This document shows positions 9,367 through 19,169 of a DNA stretch of 64,000 nucleotides, one piece after another. Under the pieces are notes generated by a model that did no database searches, had not been told where the DNA came from, and saw only the letters and a list, made by a program, of their open reading frames with translations. This DNA comes from Nitrospirota bacterium (GTDB lineage Bacteria > Nitrospirota > JACRHL01): positions 1 through 64,000 of the forward strand of contig JAOUFN010000010.1 of NCBI GenBank assembly GCA_029858285.1, read 5' to 3'. Position numbers and translations under genes: made by a program. The first letter of the stretch is position 1, and the number at the start of each line of letters is the position of its first letter.

Positions 9367-10557
9367 CTAGTCCCTGGCGTCCGGGATTACCGCCAGGCCG
9401 GGCAGGATTTTGCCCTCCAGCAGTTCCAGGGCCGCGCCGCCGCCGGTGGAGATGAACGACATGTTCTCGCTCTCCCCCGCGCGGTGCACCGCCAGCGCCG
9501 AATCGCCGCCGCCGACGATGGTCAGGGCGTAGGTGTCGGCCACCGCGTGGGCCACGGCAAAGGTGCCGCGTGAAAAGGCGTCCATCTCGAACACCCCCAT
9601 GGGGCCGTTCCACAGCACGGTCTTGGCGTCGCTGATGGCCTCCTGGAACAGTTTTACGCTGGCCGGGCCGATGTCCAGCGCCAGCCAGCCGTCGGGGATC
9701 TCCTGGGTGGTGACGATCTTGGTCTCGGCCTGGGGCGAAAAGCTGGTGGAGACCACACAGTCCACCGGCAGGTAGAACTTTTTGCCCCGGCTGCGGGCGT
9801 CGAGGCGGATCTTGTTGGCCAGTTCCAGCATGTCTTCCTCCACCGCGCTGGCGCCCACGCCGTAGCCCATGGAGCGCAGGAAGGTGAAGGCCATGCCGCC
9901 GCCGACGATGACCTTGTCGGCGCGCTCCACCAGGTTTTGCAGCACGGCGATCTTGGATGACACCTTGGCGCCGCCGATGATGACCACCAGAGGCCGCACC
10001 GGGTTGTTGAGCGCCCCGTGCAGGTAATTGATCTCGCGCTGCATCAGGTAGCCGCAGGCCACCTCGGGCAGGTATTCGGTAATGCCGGTGATGGAGGCAT
10101 GGGCCCGGTGCGCGGCGCCGAAGGCGTCGTTCACATACACCTCGGCCAGCCCGGCCAACTGTTTGGCGAAGGCCGGGTCGTTGGCGGTTTCGCCTTTGTG
10201 GAAGCGCAGGTTCTCCAGCAGCAGCACATCGCCGTCCTTCATGCGCTGGATCATGCTGTCCACCTGCGGTCCCACGCAGTCGGGGGCAAACGCCACCTCC
10301 TTGCCCAGCAGGCGGCCCAGACGCCGCGCCACCGGCGCCAGGGACAGGCGCGGATCCGGGGCCCCCTTGGGGCGCCCCAGGTGGGAACCCAGGATCACCT
10401 TCGCCCCGGCGTCGATGGCGTAGTTGATGGTGGGCAGCGCGCCGCGGATGCGGGCGTCGTCGGTGATGTTCAGGTCGTCATCCAGGGGCACGTTGAAGTC
10501 GGCGCGGATGAAGGCGCGCTTGCCCTTGAGCGAAAGTCTGTCGACGGAGCGTTTCAC
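9367..10557 (-). CDS. pgk: phosphoglycerate kinase
   Basis: Transfers phosphate from 1,3-bisphosphoglycerate to ADP. A GTG start gives 396 residues (MKRSVDRLSLKGKRAFIRAD) with the substrate-binding FIRADFNVPLDD, the SHLGRPKG loop and the C-domain nucleotide site IVGGGDSALAV and STGGGAALELLEGK. The ORF-track start further upstream lies inside gap and lacks family similarity. It lies 35 bases after gap in the same operon. Confidence 0.97.
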   Translation of the reverse strand: MKRSVDRLSLKGKRAFIRADFNVPLDDDLNITDDARIRGALPTINYAIDAGAKVILGSHLGRPKGAPDPRLSLAPVARRLGRLLGKEVAFAPDCVGPQVDSMIQRMKDGDVLLLENLRFHKGETANDPAFAKQLAGLAEVYVNDAFGAAHRAHASITGITEYLPEVACGYLMQREINYLHGALNNPVRPLVVIIGGAKVSSKIAVLQNLVERADKVIVGGGMAFTFLRSMGYGVGASAVEEDMLELANKIRLDARSRGKKFYLPVDCVVSTSFSPQAETKIVTTQEIPDGWLALDIGPASVKLFQEAISDAKTVLWNGPMGVFEMDAFSRGTFAVAHAVADTYALTIVGGGDSALAVHRAGESENMSFISTGGGAALELLEGKILPGLAVIPDARD

Positions 10558-10592
10558 GGCGGTACCTCGGTGCCGGGTGGATGGGGGGCTTC

Positions 10593-11892
<1,300 letters not shown>

Positions 11893-12693
11893 TTATCGCA
11901 GCGGTCCGTGCCCACCCCCCATGACCCACTCGGTCACCTCCACCTCCAGCACCAGACCGTGGCGGGGAACTTCCAGCCGCATGTGCCGGGGGGTTTCTTG
12001 CGCGGGGGTGGTGCCGTTGTCCGCCCCCTGTGGCCCGCCTACCGACAGGTAGTCTGCATAGGCGATATGGACGCGCCCGAGGCCGGGGCGCTTGAAATTC
12101 GCCTGCACCAGCCGCCCGCCGTCCATGCGGAAACGGATGGCCCCGGCACCGCGCCCGGCGCGCCACTCACCGCGTTTGCCGGGGCGCGGCGAATGGCCGT
12201 GCAGGTCCACCCCCACGGCGCCGTCCAGCAGGTGGCACAACGTGCCCAGCACCACCGCCGCCATGTCGTCCCCTCCGGCGGTTTCGCCCAGCGTGCCGCT
12301 CGCGTCCGCCGTACCGGGGCTGGACAACCGCCAGACGTCGCCATCGGAGATATAGGTGAACAGGGGCGCCCCCATGGGTCCGAAGGCGGACAGGGCAAAG
12401 AACCGGTCGCCGGGGCGATGGGTCAGGGTGGCGGTGAAGGCGGCGGGAAACGGCACCCGCAATCGCGCCAGCCCGTGGACGCGCACCTCGGCCAGCGCCG
12501 CCACTTCCACCACCCCGGCGCGGCGCGCCTCCATGGATTGGGCCAGGGCCATCGCCTCGGGGGTGGCGGCGGGACGGGTAAGGGTGTCGGTGAGGGTGGC
12601 GCAGCCGCTCAGCCACAGCAGGCAGCAGCCCGCCAGCAGCCAGTGTTGGAAAAAAAACCTCGAACCCGACGGCGCCGTCCGCGAGATGCTCAT
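11893..12693 (-). CDS. probable outer-membrane lipoprotein, LolB-like
   Basis: A 266-residue lipoprotein with a signal peptide and lipobox LSGC (Cys about 31). The body is beta-rich, with repeated amphipathic strands such as FPAAFTATLTHRPGDRFFALSAFGPMG and IRFRMDGGRLVQANF, in the general pattern of LolA/LolB-like lipoprotein carriers. Similarity to LolB is weak by eye; an uncharacterised DUF lipoprotein is the alternative. Its ATG overlaps the radA stop by 4 bases, so it is translated with radA and trpA. The last codons are duplicated just beyond the stop. Confidence 0.65.
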   Translation of the reverse strand: MSISRTAPSGSRFFFQHWLLAGCCLLWLSGCATLTDTLTRPAATPEAMALAQSMEARRAGVVEVAALAEVRVHGLARLRVPFPAAFTATLTHRPGDRFFALSAFGPMGAPLFTYISDGDVWRLSSPGTADASGTLGETAGGDDMAAVVLGTLCHLLDGAVGVDLHGHSPRPGKRGEWRAGRGAGAIRFRMDGGRLVQANFKRPGLGRVHIAYADYLSVGGPQGADNGTTPAQETPRHMRLEVPRHGLVLEVEVTEWVMGGGHGPLR

Positions 12694-14048
12694 TGGAACG
12701 CCAGATCAATGGCCTCCCGCACGGAAGACACCCCCACCGCGCCGGGGTGTTGGATGCGTCCGGCGTTGCGTTCGGGAATCAGGAAGCGGGTAAAGCCAAG
12801 CCCCTCGGCCTCGCGGATGCGGGTTTCGATCTGCTGCACGGCGCGCACCTCTCCCGCCAGCCCGACCTCTCCCACCACCAGGGTGTCGCCGGACAGGGGT
12901 GTGTCGCGAAAACTGCCCGCTACCGCCAGCAAAATGGCCAGATCGGCGGCCGGTTCGTCGAGGCGGAACCCCCCCACCACGTTGGCGAACACGTCCTCGC
13001 CCCCCATGGCCAGCCCGGCGCGCTTTTCCAGCACCGCCAGCAGCAGCCCCAGTCGCCCCGCGTCCACCCCCAGCGCGGTGCGCCTGGCGCTGCCGTAGGG
13101 GGCGGGGCTGACCAGTGCCTGCACCTCCACCAGCACCGGGCGGGTGCCGGTGACCGCGGCGGTGACCACCGATCCGGTAGCCCCCATGGGGCGCTCCGCC
13201 AGGAAGAACGCGGATGGGTTGGAAATGCCCATCAACCCCTCGGCCTGCATCTCGAACACGCCGATCTCGTTGGTGTTGCCAAAGCGGTTTTTGACCGCCC
13301 GCAACACGCGGCAGGCGTGGCCCCGGTCGCCCTCGAAATAGAGCACCGTGTCCACCATGTGCTCCAGCACCCGCGGACCGGCGATGGCGCCGTCCTTGGT
13401 GACATGCCCCACCAGAAAGGCCGGGATGCCGCGCCCCTTGGCGATGCCGATCAGGCGCGCACTGGCCTCGCGCACCTGGCCCACGCTGCCGGGGGCGGAC
13501 TCCAGCCGCTCGGTCCAGGTGGTCTGGATGGAATCCACCACCAGCGCGGTGGGAGAGGTGGCCTCGATGTGCCGCTCGATGGCCTCCAGCCGGGTTTCAC
13601 ACAGCACCAGCAGGGAATCGCTCATGGCGTTCAGGCGCTCGGCGCGCAGCCGCACCTGATGCGGGGCCTCCTCGCCGGAGACATACAGCACCGTGCCGCG
13701 CCTGGCCAGACAGGCGCACGCCTGCAGCATCAAGGTGGATTTGCCGATGCCGGGATCGCCGCCCACCAGCATCACCGCGCCGGGCACCACGCCGCCCCCC
13801 AGCACGCGGTCCAGTTCGCCGATGCCGGTGACGATGTGACGGCTGTCCTTGCCGTCCACCCGGGTGATGGGGCGGGGGGTGGCGTCCGCCCCCTGGGCAA
13901 TGGCCACGGCCCCCTGGGGGCGCACGGCGGGGGTGGCGGTCTCCTCCACCAGGGTGTGCCATTCGCCGCACTGGCCGCAGCGCCCGGCCCAGCGGGGGGT
14001 GGCGCCACCGCAGGACTGGCAGACGAAACGGGTGCGCGGTGCGGCCAC
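12690..14048 (-). CDS. radA: DNA repair protein RadA
   Basis: RecA-related ATPase that promotes branch migration in recombinational repair. The 452-residue protein starts at GTG (MAAPRTRFVCQSCGG). In order: the C4 zinc finger CQSCGGATPRWAGRCGQC, the RecA core with Walker A GGDPGIGKSTLML and Walker B TALVVDSIQT, the RadA-specific KNRFG motif (VKNRFGNTNEIGVFEM), and the C-terminal Lon-like domain ending near NAGRIQHPGAVGV. It follows trpA by 5 bases and overlaps the lipoprotein gene by 4. Confidence 0.97.
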   Translation of the reverse strand: MAAPRTRFVCQSCGGATPRWAGRCGQCGEWHTLVEETATPAVRPQGAVAIAQGADATPRPITRVDGKDSRHIVTGIGELDRVLGGGVVPGAVMLVGGDPGIGKSTLMLQACACLARRGTVLYVSGEEAPHQVRLRAERLNAMSDSLLVLCETRLEAIERHIEATSPTALVVDSIQTTWTERLESAPGSVGQVREASARLIGIAKGRGIPAFLVGHVTKDGAIAGPRVLEHMVDTVLYFEGDRGHACRVLRAVKNRFGNTNEIGVFEMQAEGLMGISNPSAFFLAERPMGATGSVVTAAVTGTRPVLVEVQALVSPAPYGSARRTALGVDAGRLGLLLAVLEKRAGLAMGGEDVFANVVGGFRLDEPAADLAILLAVAGSFRDTPLSGDTLVVGEVGLAGEVRAVQQIETRIREAEGLGFTRFLIPERNAGRIQHPGAVGVSSVREAIDLAFQ

Positions 14049-14053
14049 CGGGG

Positions 14054-14881
14054 TCAGTGCCCCGGTCCGCCGCCGTCCAGCCCCTGGCGCAGGCGGGCCA
14101 CGAAGTCCGTGGCGGTCCGCACCAGTGCGTCGCCTTGCCGGCCCTTTTCGACGCCGGTCTCGATCTCCTTCACCAGGGCGCTGCCAACAATCACCCCGTC
14201 GGCGAACTGGCCCATCTGCCGCGCCTGTTCGGGGGTGGAGATGCCAAAGCCCACGGCGATCGGCTTGTTGGTGTGGGCGCGGATGGCGGTCAGGTGCGTG
14301 GCCACGTCCTGTGCGTTCGCATGGCCGGCGCCGGTGATGCCGGTGAGGGAAACGTAATAGACAAAACCGGTGGCCTGACGGGAAACCTTGCGGATGCGCG
14401 TCTCGTCGGAGGTGGGGGCGAGCAGGAAGATGGTGGCCAGCCCGGCGGCCCGCGCGGCCACAATCAATTCGTGCCCCTCCTCGGGAGGCAGGTCGGGCAC
14501 GATGACGCCGTCCACCCCCGCCGCCACGGCGTCGCGGACAAAGCGCTCCACGCCGTAATGGTGGATGGGATTGTAGTAGGACATGAACACCATCGGCACG
14601 TCGCAGGCGGCGCGCACCCTGGCGGCCAGTTTCAGCACGTCGTCCAGGGAGGTATCGTGGGCCAGCGCGCGCATGGCGGCGCGCAGGATCACCGGGCCGT
14701 CGGCGATGGGGTCGGAAAACGGGATGCCCAGTTCGATGATATCGGCCCCGGCGCGTTGCAATGCGGGGATCAGGGCCAGGGTGGTGGCAAGGTCCGGGTC
14801 ACCGGCCATGACGTAAGGGATGAGCACCTTGCGGCCGGCCTTGCGGGCGGCGCGGAAGGCGTTGTCGATACGCTGGGTCAT
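14054..14881 (-). CDS. trpA: tryptophan synthase alpha chain
   Basis: Cleaves indole-3-glycerol phosphate to indole for the TrpB partner. The 275 residues include the catalytic pair in IIELGIPFSDPIADG (Glu/Asp region), the loop YYNPIHHYG, PDLPPEEGHEL, and the phosphate-site VGFGISTPEQ. Neither trpB nor other trp genes are in the window upstream, where a 552-base spacer with a clear promoter begins; trpA is instead the first gene of trpA-radA-lipoprotein. Confidence 0.97.
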   Translation of the reverse strand: MTQRIDNAFRAARKAGRKVLIPYVMAGDPDLATTLALIPALQRAGADIIELGIPFSDPIADGPVILRAAMRALAHDTSLDDVLKLAARVRAACDVPMVFMSYYNPIHHYGVERFVRDAVAAGVDGVIVPDLPPEEGHELIVAARAAGLATIFLLAPTSDETRIRKVSRQATGFVYYVSLTGITGAGHANAQDVATHLTAIRAHTNKPIAVGFGISTPEQARQMGQFADGVIVGSALVKEIETGVEKGRQGDALVRTATDFVARLRQGLDGGGPGH

Positions 14882-15433
14882 GGCGCTGGGTCGCGGACTC
14901 CTGACGGGGGCTTGTGTTGGACTGGCAGGGCAGGCGGATTATCCCCGTACGGCCCCGCCGCGTCAACGCCCCGGGGACGGGTGGCGGCAGGTGGGGAGAG
15001 CGTATGGCAAATGCCGTCCGGGAAGGGGTAATAAGGCAAAAAGCAGGCATTTTTTTTCACATTTCACGCGGTTTTCCGAAGCGGCTCCGAGCGTGGCCCG
15101 AAAATGGGAAAAAGCCCAGAATGCCGCGCCGCTGCAGGCGCAAACATGGTTTTCGAACAAGGTCGGGCAGAGTGGAAAGCGCTTGGCATCTTTCTTGGAT
15201 ATCTTTCCGGGCATGGAGCGGACGTGACGCGGCGCTGATCCCTTCCCGGTGGTGATCCACAGGAATGAAGGGGGGATGGGGAAGGGCCGGGGAGTGCCCC
15301 CGACATCGGGTGGCAGTTGCTGCCAGAAGGTGCCGCCGGTGAGTGCGGTGTGAAAACCGGAACGTGTGTGTTGCCCCCCGGCGCGGTTGTAAACAAGCCG
15401 GGCGGAACGCTCGTAAAAATGAAGGACACAGTG
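14882..15433. other. 552-base divergent intergenic region
   Basis: Between divergent trpA and an unknown small gene. It holds a good trpA promoter (14938-14966). The middle (about 15040-15240) is visibly lower in GC than its surroundings, with an 8-base T run at about 15051. Short ORFs there have no ribosome site or family signal, and I saw no structured RNA I could name. Confidence 0.55.
14938..14966 (-). promoter_or_regulatory. sigma70-type promoter for trpA-radA-lipoprotein
   Basis: On the minus strand TTGACG (14961-14966), a 17-base spacer and GATAAT (14938-14943), each 5 of 6 to consensus. The expected start near 14931 leaves about 50 bases before trpA. Confidence 0.6.
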
Positions 15434-15874
15434 ATGAACAACCGCGAGGAAGCCAGCGTGCGTCAGCAATACCTTGGGGAGCTGTTTGCGGCCCTCAAGA
15501 CCGTGCTGGCGGAAGACCCGCGCCTGCAGGAGATGGTCCGCATGCAGGAGCAGGACAATCGTCAGGTGTTGCTCAACATGAGTTCCCTGCTGCGCATGGT
15601 GGAGCAGGAACAGTCCGCACCCGGCAGCGCGGGCGAGCCCTACCGGCCCAAGGTGGTGCAGGGGTGGATGATGCACGACGGCGATGGCGGCACCCTGGCC
15701 GGTGTTGGCGACGCCCGGGAAAGCGGCCTGGAGAACGATACGGGACATGGTGTCGATGCCGCTGTCCGGCAGTCCGCCGCCCCTCTGGCGGCCCCGGAAG
15801 TGCCGGTGCAGGAACCGAAGCGGAGCAACTTCTTTGACCGCGCCTTTTTGAAGTCCCTGAAGATTTCCATCTGA
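15434..15874 (+). CDS. hypothetical protein, 146 aa
   Basis: Not recognised. The ATG at 15434 has AAGGA seven bases upstream; an in-frame ATG 15 bases earlier lacks one. The protein has no signal peptide or membrane segment. Residues about 1-60 look helical and charged (VRQQYLGELFAALKTVLAED, then QEQDNRQVLLNMSSLLRMVEQEQ); the middle is Gly/Ala/Pro-rich and probably disordered; the last residues (NFFDRAFLKSLKISI) form a basic, hydrophobic tail that could be a docking or membrane-touching helix. It stands alone, followed by a strong hairpin. Confidence 0.65.
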   Translation: MNNREEASVRQQYLGELFAALKTVLAEDPRLQEMVRMQEQDNRQVLLNMSSLLRMVEQEQSAPGSAGEPYRPKVVQGWMMHDGDGGTLAGVGDARESGLENDTGHGVDAAVRQSAAPLAAPEVPVQEPKRSNFFDRAFLKSLKISI

Positions 15875-15881
15875 TTTTTCA

Positions 15882-15917
15882 CCCGCCCACGCCCGCTACC
15901 CGCCGGGCGTGGGCGGG
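15882..15917 (+). terminator. 14-bp GC hairpin, terminator-like
   Basis: A perfect 14-bp inverted repeat (cccgcccacgcccg / cgggcgtgggcggg) with an 8-base loop lies 7 bases past the stop of the unknown small gene. A T run precedes rather than follows it, so it is not a canonical intrinsic terminator, though its position suits ending that transcript before the fab operon. Confidence 0.5.
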
Positions 15918-16105
15918 GGTTGATCCCCCGCGCTCCGGTCCGCAACTCCGGCAGTGCCGCACGGCCCGGATCACCGCCCCCTTCCCCCACCAGTCAGCCC
16001 CCCGCATCCAGACCTTTGCGTCGGTTCGCTGCATGCGTCCGCATGTCGCCGTAAAATACGCCGCCGGCATCACCCGTGAGGGGCCGGGAAGGGGCACCGC
16101 ACGCC

Positions 16106-16135
16106 TTGACAGCGGGGCTGACAGCCAAGTACCAT
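16106..16135 (+). promoter_or_regulatory. sigma70-type promoter of the yceD-rpmF-plsX-fab operon
   Basis: A perfect TTGACA (16106-16111), an 18-base spacer and TACCAT (16130-16135, 4 of 6). Transcription would start near 16142, about 15 bases before yceD. Confidence 0.5.
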
Positions 16136-16156
16136 TCCCCGTTTGCTTCGGTGGCC

Positions 16157-16672
16157 ATGAAGATTGCCCTTTCCCAAGTCCCGCCCGAAGGCCTGCAAGT
16201 CTCTTATGCGGCAGGCCCGGAGTTGTTTGCGGACGCGGGGGACGGCGTGGTCGCCCAGGGCAGTGTCCCGGTGGCGGCGCGGGTCGATACGGAAGGTTCC
16301 GGCCTGCGCGTGAAAGGGTCCGCCGAAGCCGTGCTGGAGTTGCCCTGCGCACGCTGTCTGAACGTGTTTCCGGCGGCCTTCATCACGCGCTTCGACGTGT
16401 TGTTCACGCCGATCGCCCTGGATGTGGACGCGGACGAGATTGAGTTGGGCGAGCGCGACATGGCCGTCTGCCACCTCGAGGGGGATGTGGTGGATCTGGA
16501 CGGGCTGGTGCGCGAGCAGGTGTTGCTGGAGTTGCCCATGGCCCCGCTGTGCGACGAGGGGTGCAGGGGGCTGTGTCCCAGATGCGGGGCCGACCTGAAT
16601 CTGGGCGAGTGCGGTTGTCCCCCGCAGGGGGATCCGCGCCTGGCGGCGCTGAAGAAGTTGTTAGAGGGTTGA
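16157..16672 (+). CDS. yceD: YceD/DUF177 family protein
   Basis: A conserved protein almost always encoded just before rpmF; homologues have been linked to 23S rRNA accumulation, but the mechanism is not settled. The 171-residue product starts MKIALSQVPPEGLQ. It has an N-terminal beta domain, then the cysteine pattern typical of the family: ELPCARCLNVF, and near the C-terminus CDEGCRGLCPRCGADLNLGECGC, likely binding zinc. Longer upstream starts lack a ribosome site and pass the promoter. 59 bases separate it from rpmF. Confidence 0.92.
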   Translation: MKIALSQVPPEGLQVSYAAGPELFADAGDGVVAQGSVPVAARVDTEGSGLRVKGSAEAVLELPCARCLNVFPAAFITRFDVLFTPIALDVDADEIELGERDMAVCHLEGDVVDLDGLVREQVLLELPMAPLCDEGCRGLCPRCGADLNLGECGCPPQGDPRLAALKKLLEG

Positions 16673-16731
16673 ATTCACCGCGTGCGGCGTCGCTTCAGGG
16701 CGGCCACGCACGCGGCAACGAGGTTGGACCG

Positions 16732-16914
16732 ATGCCACATCCTAAACGTAGAACCAGCAAATCGTCGGCGCGTCAGCGCCGCACCCACAAGAAGCTGACC
16801 GCCCCCACCGTCATCAGTTGTCCCAACTGTGCCGAGGCGGTGCGTCCGCACCATGTGTGCCCCTCCTGCGGTCAGTACCGCGGGCAAGAGGTTCTCAGCA
16901 CCACCACCATGTAG
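16732..16914 (+). CDS. rpmF: 50S ribosomal protein L32
   Basis: A 60-residue ribosomal protein beginning MPHPKRRTSKSSARQRRTHKK, the L32 signature, followed by the four-cysteine zinc motif CPNC...CPSCG. It was not listed as its own ORF because the open frame extends further upstream. It links the yceD gene to plsX, the standard order for lipid genes in many bacteria. Confidence 0.97.
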   Translation: MPHPKRRTSKSSARQRRTHKKLTAPTVISCPNCAEAVRPHHVCPSCGQYRGQEVLSTTTM

Positions 16915-17036
16915 TCCCGGCGCGGTTTGCGGCACGGGGCTGATCAACCCCCGCCGCCGCGAGCAGTGACGGCCATGTGTGCCGGTGCCGTTGTTCCCGG
17001 TTCGGGAACCCAGGCGGCGATTAACGGAGCCGATAC

Positions 17037-18050
17037 GTGCGCATAGCAGTGGATGCCATGGGTGGCGACCACGCCCCCGCCGCGATCGTCGAGGGGGCGT
17101 TGCTCGCTGCCCGTGATTTTGGGGTGGCCATTGATCTGGTCGGTGACGAGGTGCGGGTGCGGGAGGCCCTGGTGGGGCTGGACACCGCCGGTCTCGACAT
17201 TCAGGTCATCCACGCCCCCCAGACCGTGGCCATGGACGAATCACCCTCCCAGGCGGTGCGCAAGAAACGCCAGTCGTCCATCTGGGTGGCCAATCAGCGG
17301 GTGGCCGATGGCGCCTCCGACGCCGTCATCAGCGCCGGCAACACCGGCGCCTGCATGGCCATGTCCCTGTTCGTGCTAAAACCCCTGCCGGGGGTGGAGC
17401 GCCCCGCCATTGCCGCCGTGCTGCCCAATCTCACCGGTTCCTCGGTGATGCTGGACGTGGGCGCCAACGTGGATTGCCGCGCCGAGCACATCGTGCAGTT
17501 CGCCTTCATGGGCTACGAATACGCCAAGCGCGTGCTGCGTCTGCCCAACCCCCGCGTGGGGGTGCTGTCCATCGGCGAGGAGGAGGCCAAGGGCTCCCCC
17601 CTCACCAAAGAGGTCCACGCCCGCCTCAAACTGTCCCCGCTCAATTTCATCGGCAACGTCGAGGGCCGCGACCTTTACAACGGCAACTGCGACGTGATCG
17701 TGTGCGACGGCTTTATCGGCAACGTCGCCCTGAAAACCAGCGAGGGGCTGGCCGAGGCGCTCATGGAACTGCTGCGCCGCGAAATCCGCGCCCAGTGGGG
17801 CGGCTGGCTCGGGTATCTGCTGCTCAAACCGGCCCTGCGCCGCTTCCGCAAGAAGATTCACTACTCCGAATATGGGGGGGCCCCCTTGTTGGGGCTGAAC
17901 GGGGTCTCTATCATCTGCCATGGGCGGTCCGATGCATGGGCGATCCGTAACGCCGTGAGCGTGGCCAGGCGCATGGTGGAGGAGCGGATCAGCCGCCACA
18001 TCGCAGAGGACGTCGCCCGCGACGCGCAGCAGCCGCTGGAGGTTTCGTGA
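17037..18050 (+). CDS. plsX: phosphate acyltransferase PlsX
   Basis: Converts acyl-ACP to acyl-phosphate for phospholipid synthesis. A GTG start gives 337 residues: MRIAVDAMGGDHAPAAIVEG, then SAGNTGACMAMSLFVLKP and DVIVCDGFIGNVALKTSEG, and the C-terminal YSEYGGAPLLGLNGVSIICHG. All are family hallmarks. A GGAG precedes the GTG. Its last bases overlap the fabH GTG start (GTGA). Confidence 0.97.
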   Translation: MRIAVDAMGGDHAPAAIVEGALLAARDFGVAIDLVGDEVRVREALVGLDTAGLDIQVIHAPQTVAMDESPSQAVRKKRQSSIWVANQRVADGASDAVISAGNTGACMAMSLFVLKPLPGVERPAIAAVLPNLTGSSVMLDVGANVDCRAEHIVQFAFMGYEYAKRVLRLPNPRVGVLSIGEEEAKGSPLTKEVHARLKLSPLNFIGNVEGRDLYNGNCDVIVCDGFIGNVALKTSEGLAEALMELLRREIRAQWGGWLGYLLLKPALRRFRKKIHYSEYGGAPLLGLNGVSIICHGRSDAWAIRNAVSVARRMVEERISRHIAEDVARDAQQPLEVS

Positions 18051-19048
18051 CGGCAACGATTATCGCGGGGACCGGTTCCTACGTCCCCGACAGGGTGCTC
18101 ACCAACGCCGATCTGGAGCGCATGGTGGACACCTCGGACGAGTGGATCACCGCCCGTACCGGCATCCGCGAGCGGCGCATTGCGGCCGACGATCAGGCCA
18201 CTTCCGATCTGGCCGCCGCAGCGGCCCGGCGCGCCCTCGAGGCGGCCGGCATGGCCCCGGAGGAGGTGGAACTGGTGCTGGTGGCCACCGCCACCCCGGA
18301 CATGTTCTTTCCCGCCACCGCCTGTCTGGTGCAGACCGCCATCGGCGCCACCAACGCCGCCGCCTTCGACCTTTCCGCCGCCTGCTCCGGCTTCATTTAC
18401 GGCCTCAACGTGGCGGATGCCTACATCCGTTCCGGCACTTACCGCAACGTGCTGCTGATCGGCGCCGAAACCATGAGCCGGGTGACCGACTGGACCGACC
18501 GCAGCACCTGCGTGCTGTTTGGTGACGGTGCCGGAGCCGTGGTGCTGAAGGCCGCCCCCGGCGACAGCCGGGCCGGGGCGCCGGGTATCCTGCACAGCCG
18601 CATCCACTCCGACGGCGCCGCCTGGGACTACATCTGCGTGCCGGGTGGGGGCTCGCGCCTGCCGCCCAGCAACGATCTGGTGGAAAAACGCCTGCAATAC
18701 CTGCAAATGCGCGGCAACGAGACCTTCAAGGTGGCGGTGCGCAACATGGAACGCGCCGCCCGTGCGGTGCTCGACGCCGCAGGTGGCATCAAACCTCAGG
18801 ATCTGGCGCTGGTGGTGCCGCACCAGGCCAACATGCGCATCCTCAACGCCGTGGCCGAGCGGCTGGAACTCAGTGAGGGCCAGATGTTCGTCAATTTGCA
18901 GTCCTACGGCAACACCTCGGCGGCCTCGGTGCCGCTGGCCCTGGACGAGGCGGTGCGGGGCGGGCGCGTCCACAGCGGCGATCTGGTGCTGTTTTTGGCA
19001 TTTGGGTCCGGCCTCACCTGGGGCGCGGCGTTGCTGCGGTGGGCCTGA
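18047..19048 (+). CDS. fabH: beta-ketoacyl-ACP synthase III
   Basis: Condenses acetyl-CoA with malonyl-ACP to start fatty-acid synthesis. The 333 residues start at GTG overlapping the plsX stop. The Cys-His-Asn triad is visible: DLSAACSGFIYGL, VVPHQANMRI and YGNTSAASVPLAL. Other landmarks are SDEWITARTGIRERR and FGDGAGAVVL. Confidence 0.97.
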   Translation: MTATIIAGTGSYVPDRVLTNADLERMVDTSDEWITARTGIRERRIAADDQATSDLAAAAARRALEAAGMAPEEVELVLVATATPDMFFPATACLVQTAIGATNAAAFDLSAACSGFIYGLNVADAYIRSGTYRNVLLIGAETMSRVTDWTDRSTCVLFGDGAGAVVLKAAPGDSRAGAPGILHSRIHSDGAAWDYICVPGGGSRLPPSNDLVEKRLQYLQMRGNETFKVAVRNMERAARAVLDAAGGIKPQDLALVVPHQANMRILNAVAERLELSEGQMFVNLQSYGNTSAASVPLALDEAVRGGRVHSGDLVLFLAFGSGLTWGAALLRWA

Positions 19049-19169
19049 TGCGCGGGGGTGGATTTCGGCACGGCGGCGGCCCCCTGGTTGACAAGGCTGC
19101 GGGCTTTTCACAGAATCACACTACCCACGCCGTCCGGCCAGACCGCCAGATCGACCAAAGGACAAGATT

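Noticed and set aside
15317-15433. Longer N-terminus for the 146-aa protein
   Set aside because: The extra 39 residues have no ribosome site, and AAGGA fits the ATG at 15434.
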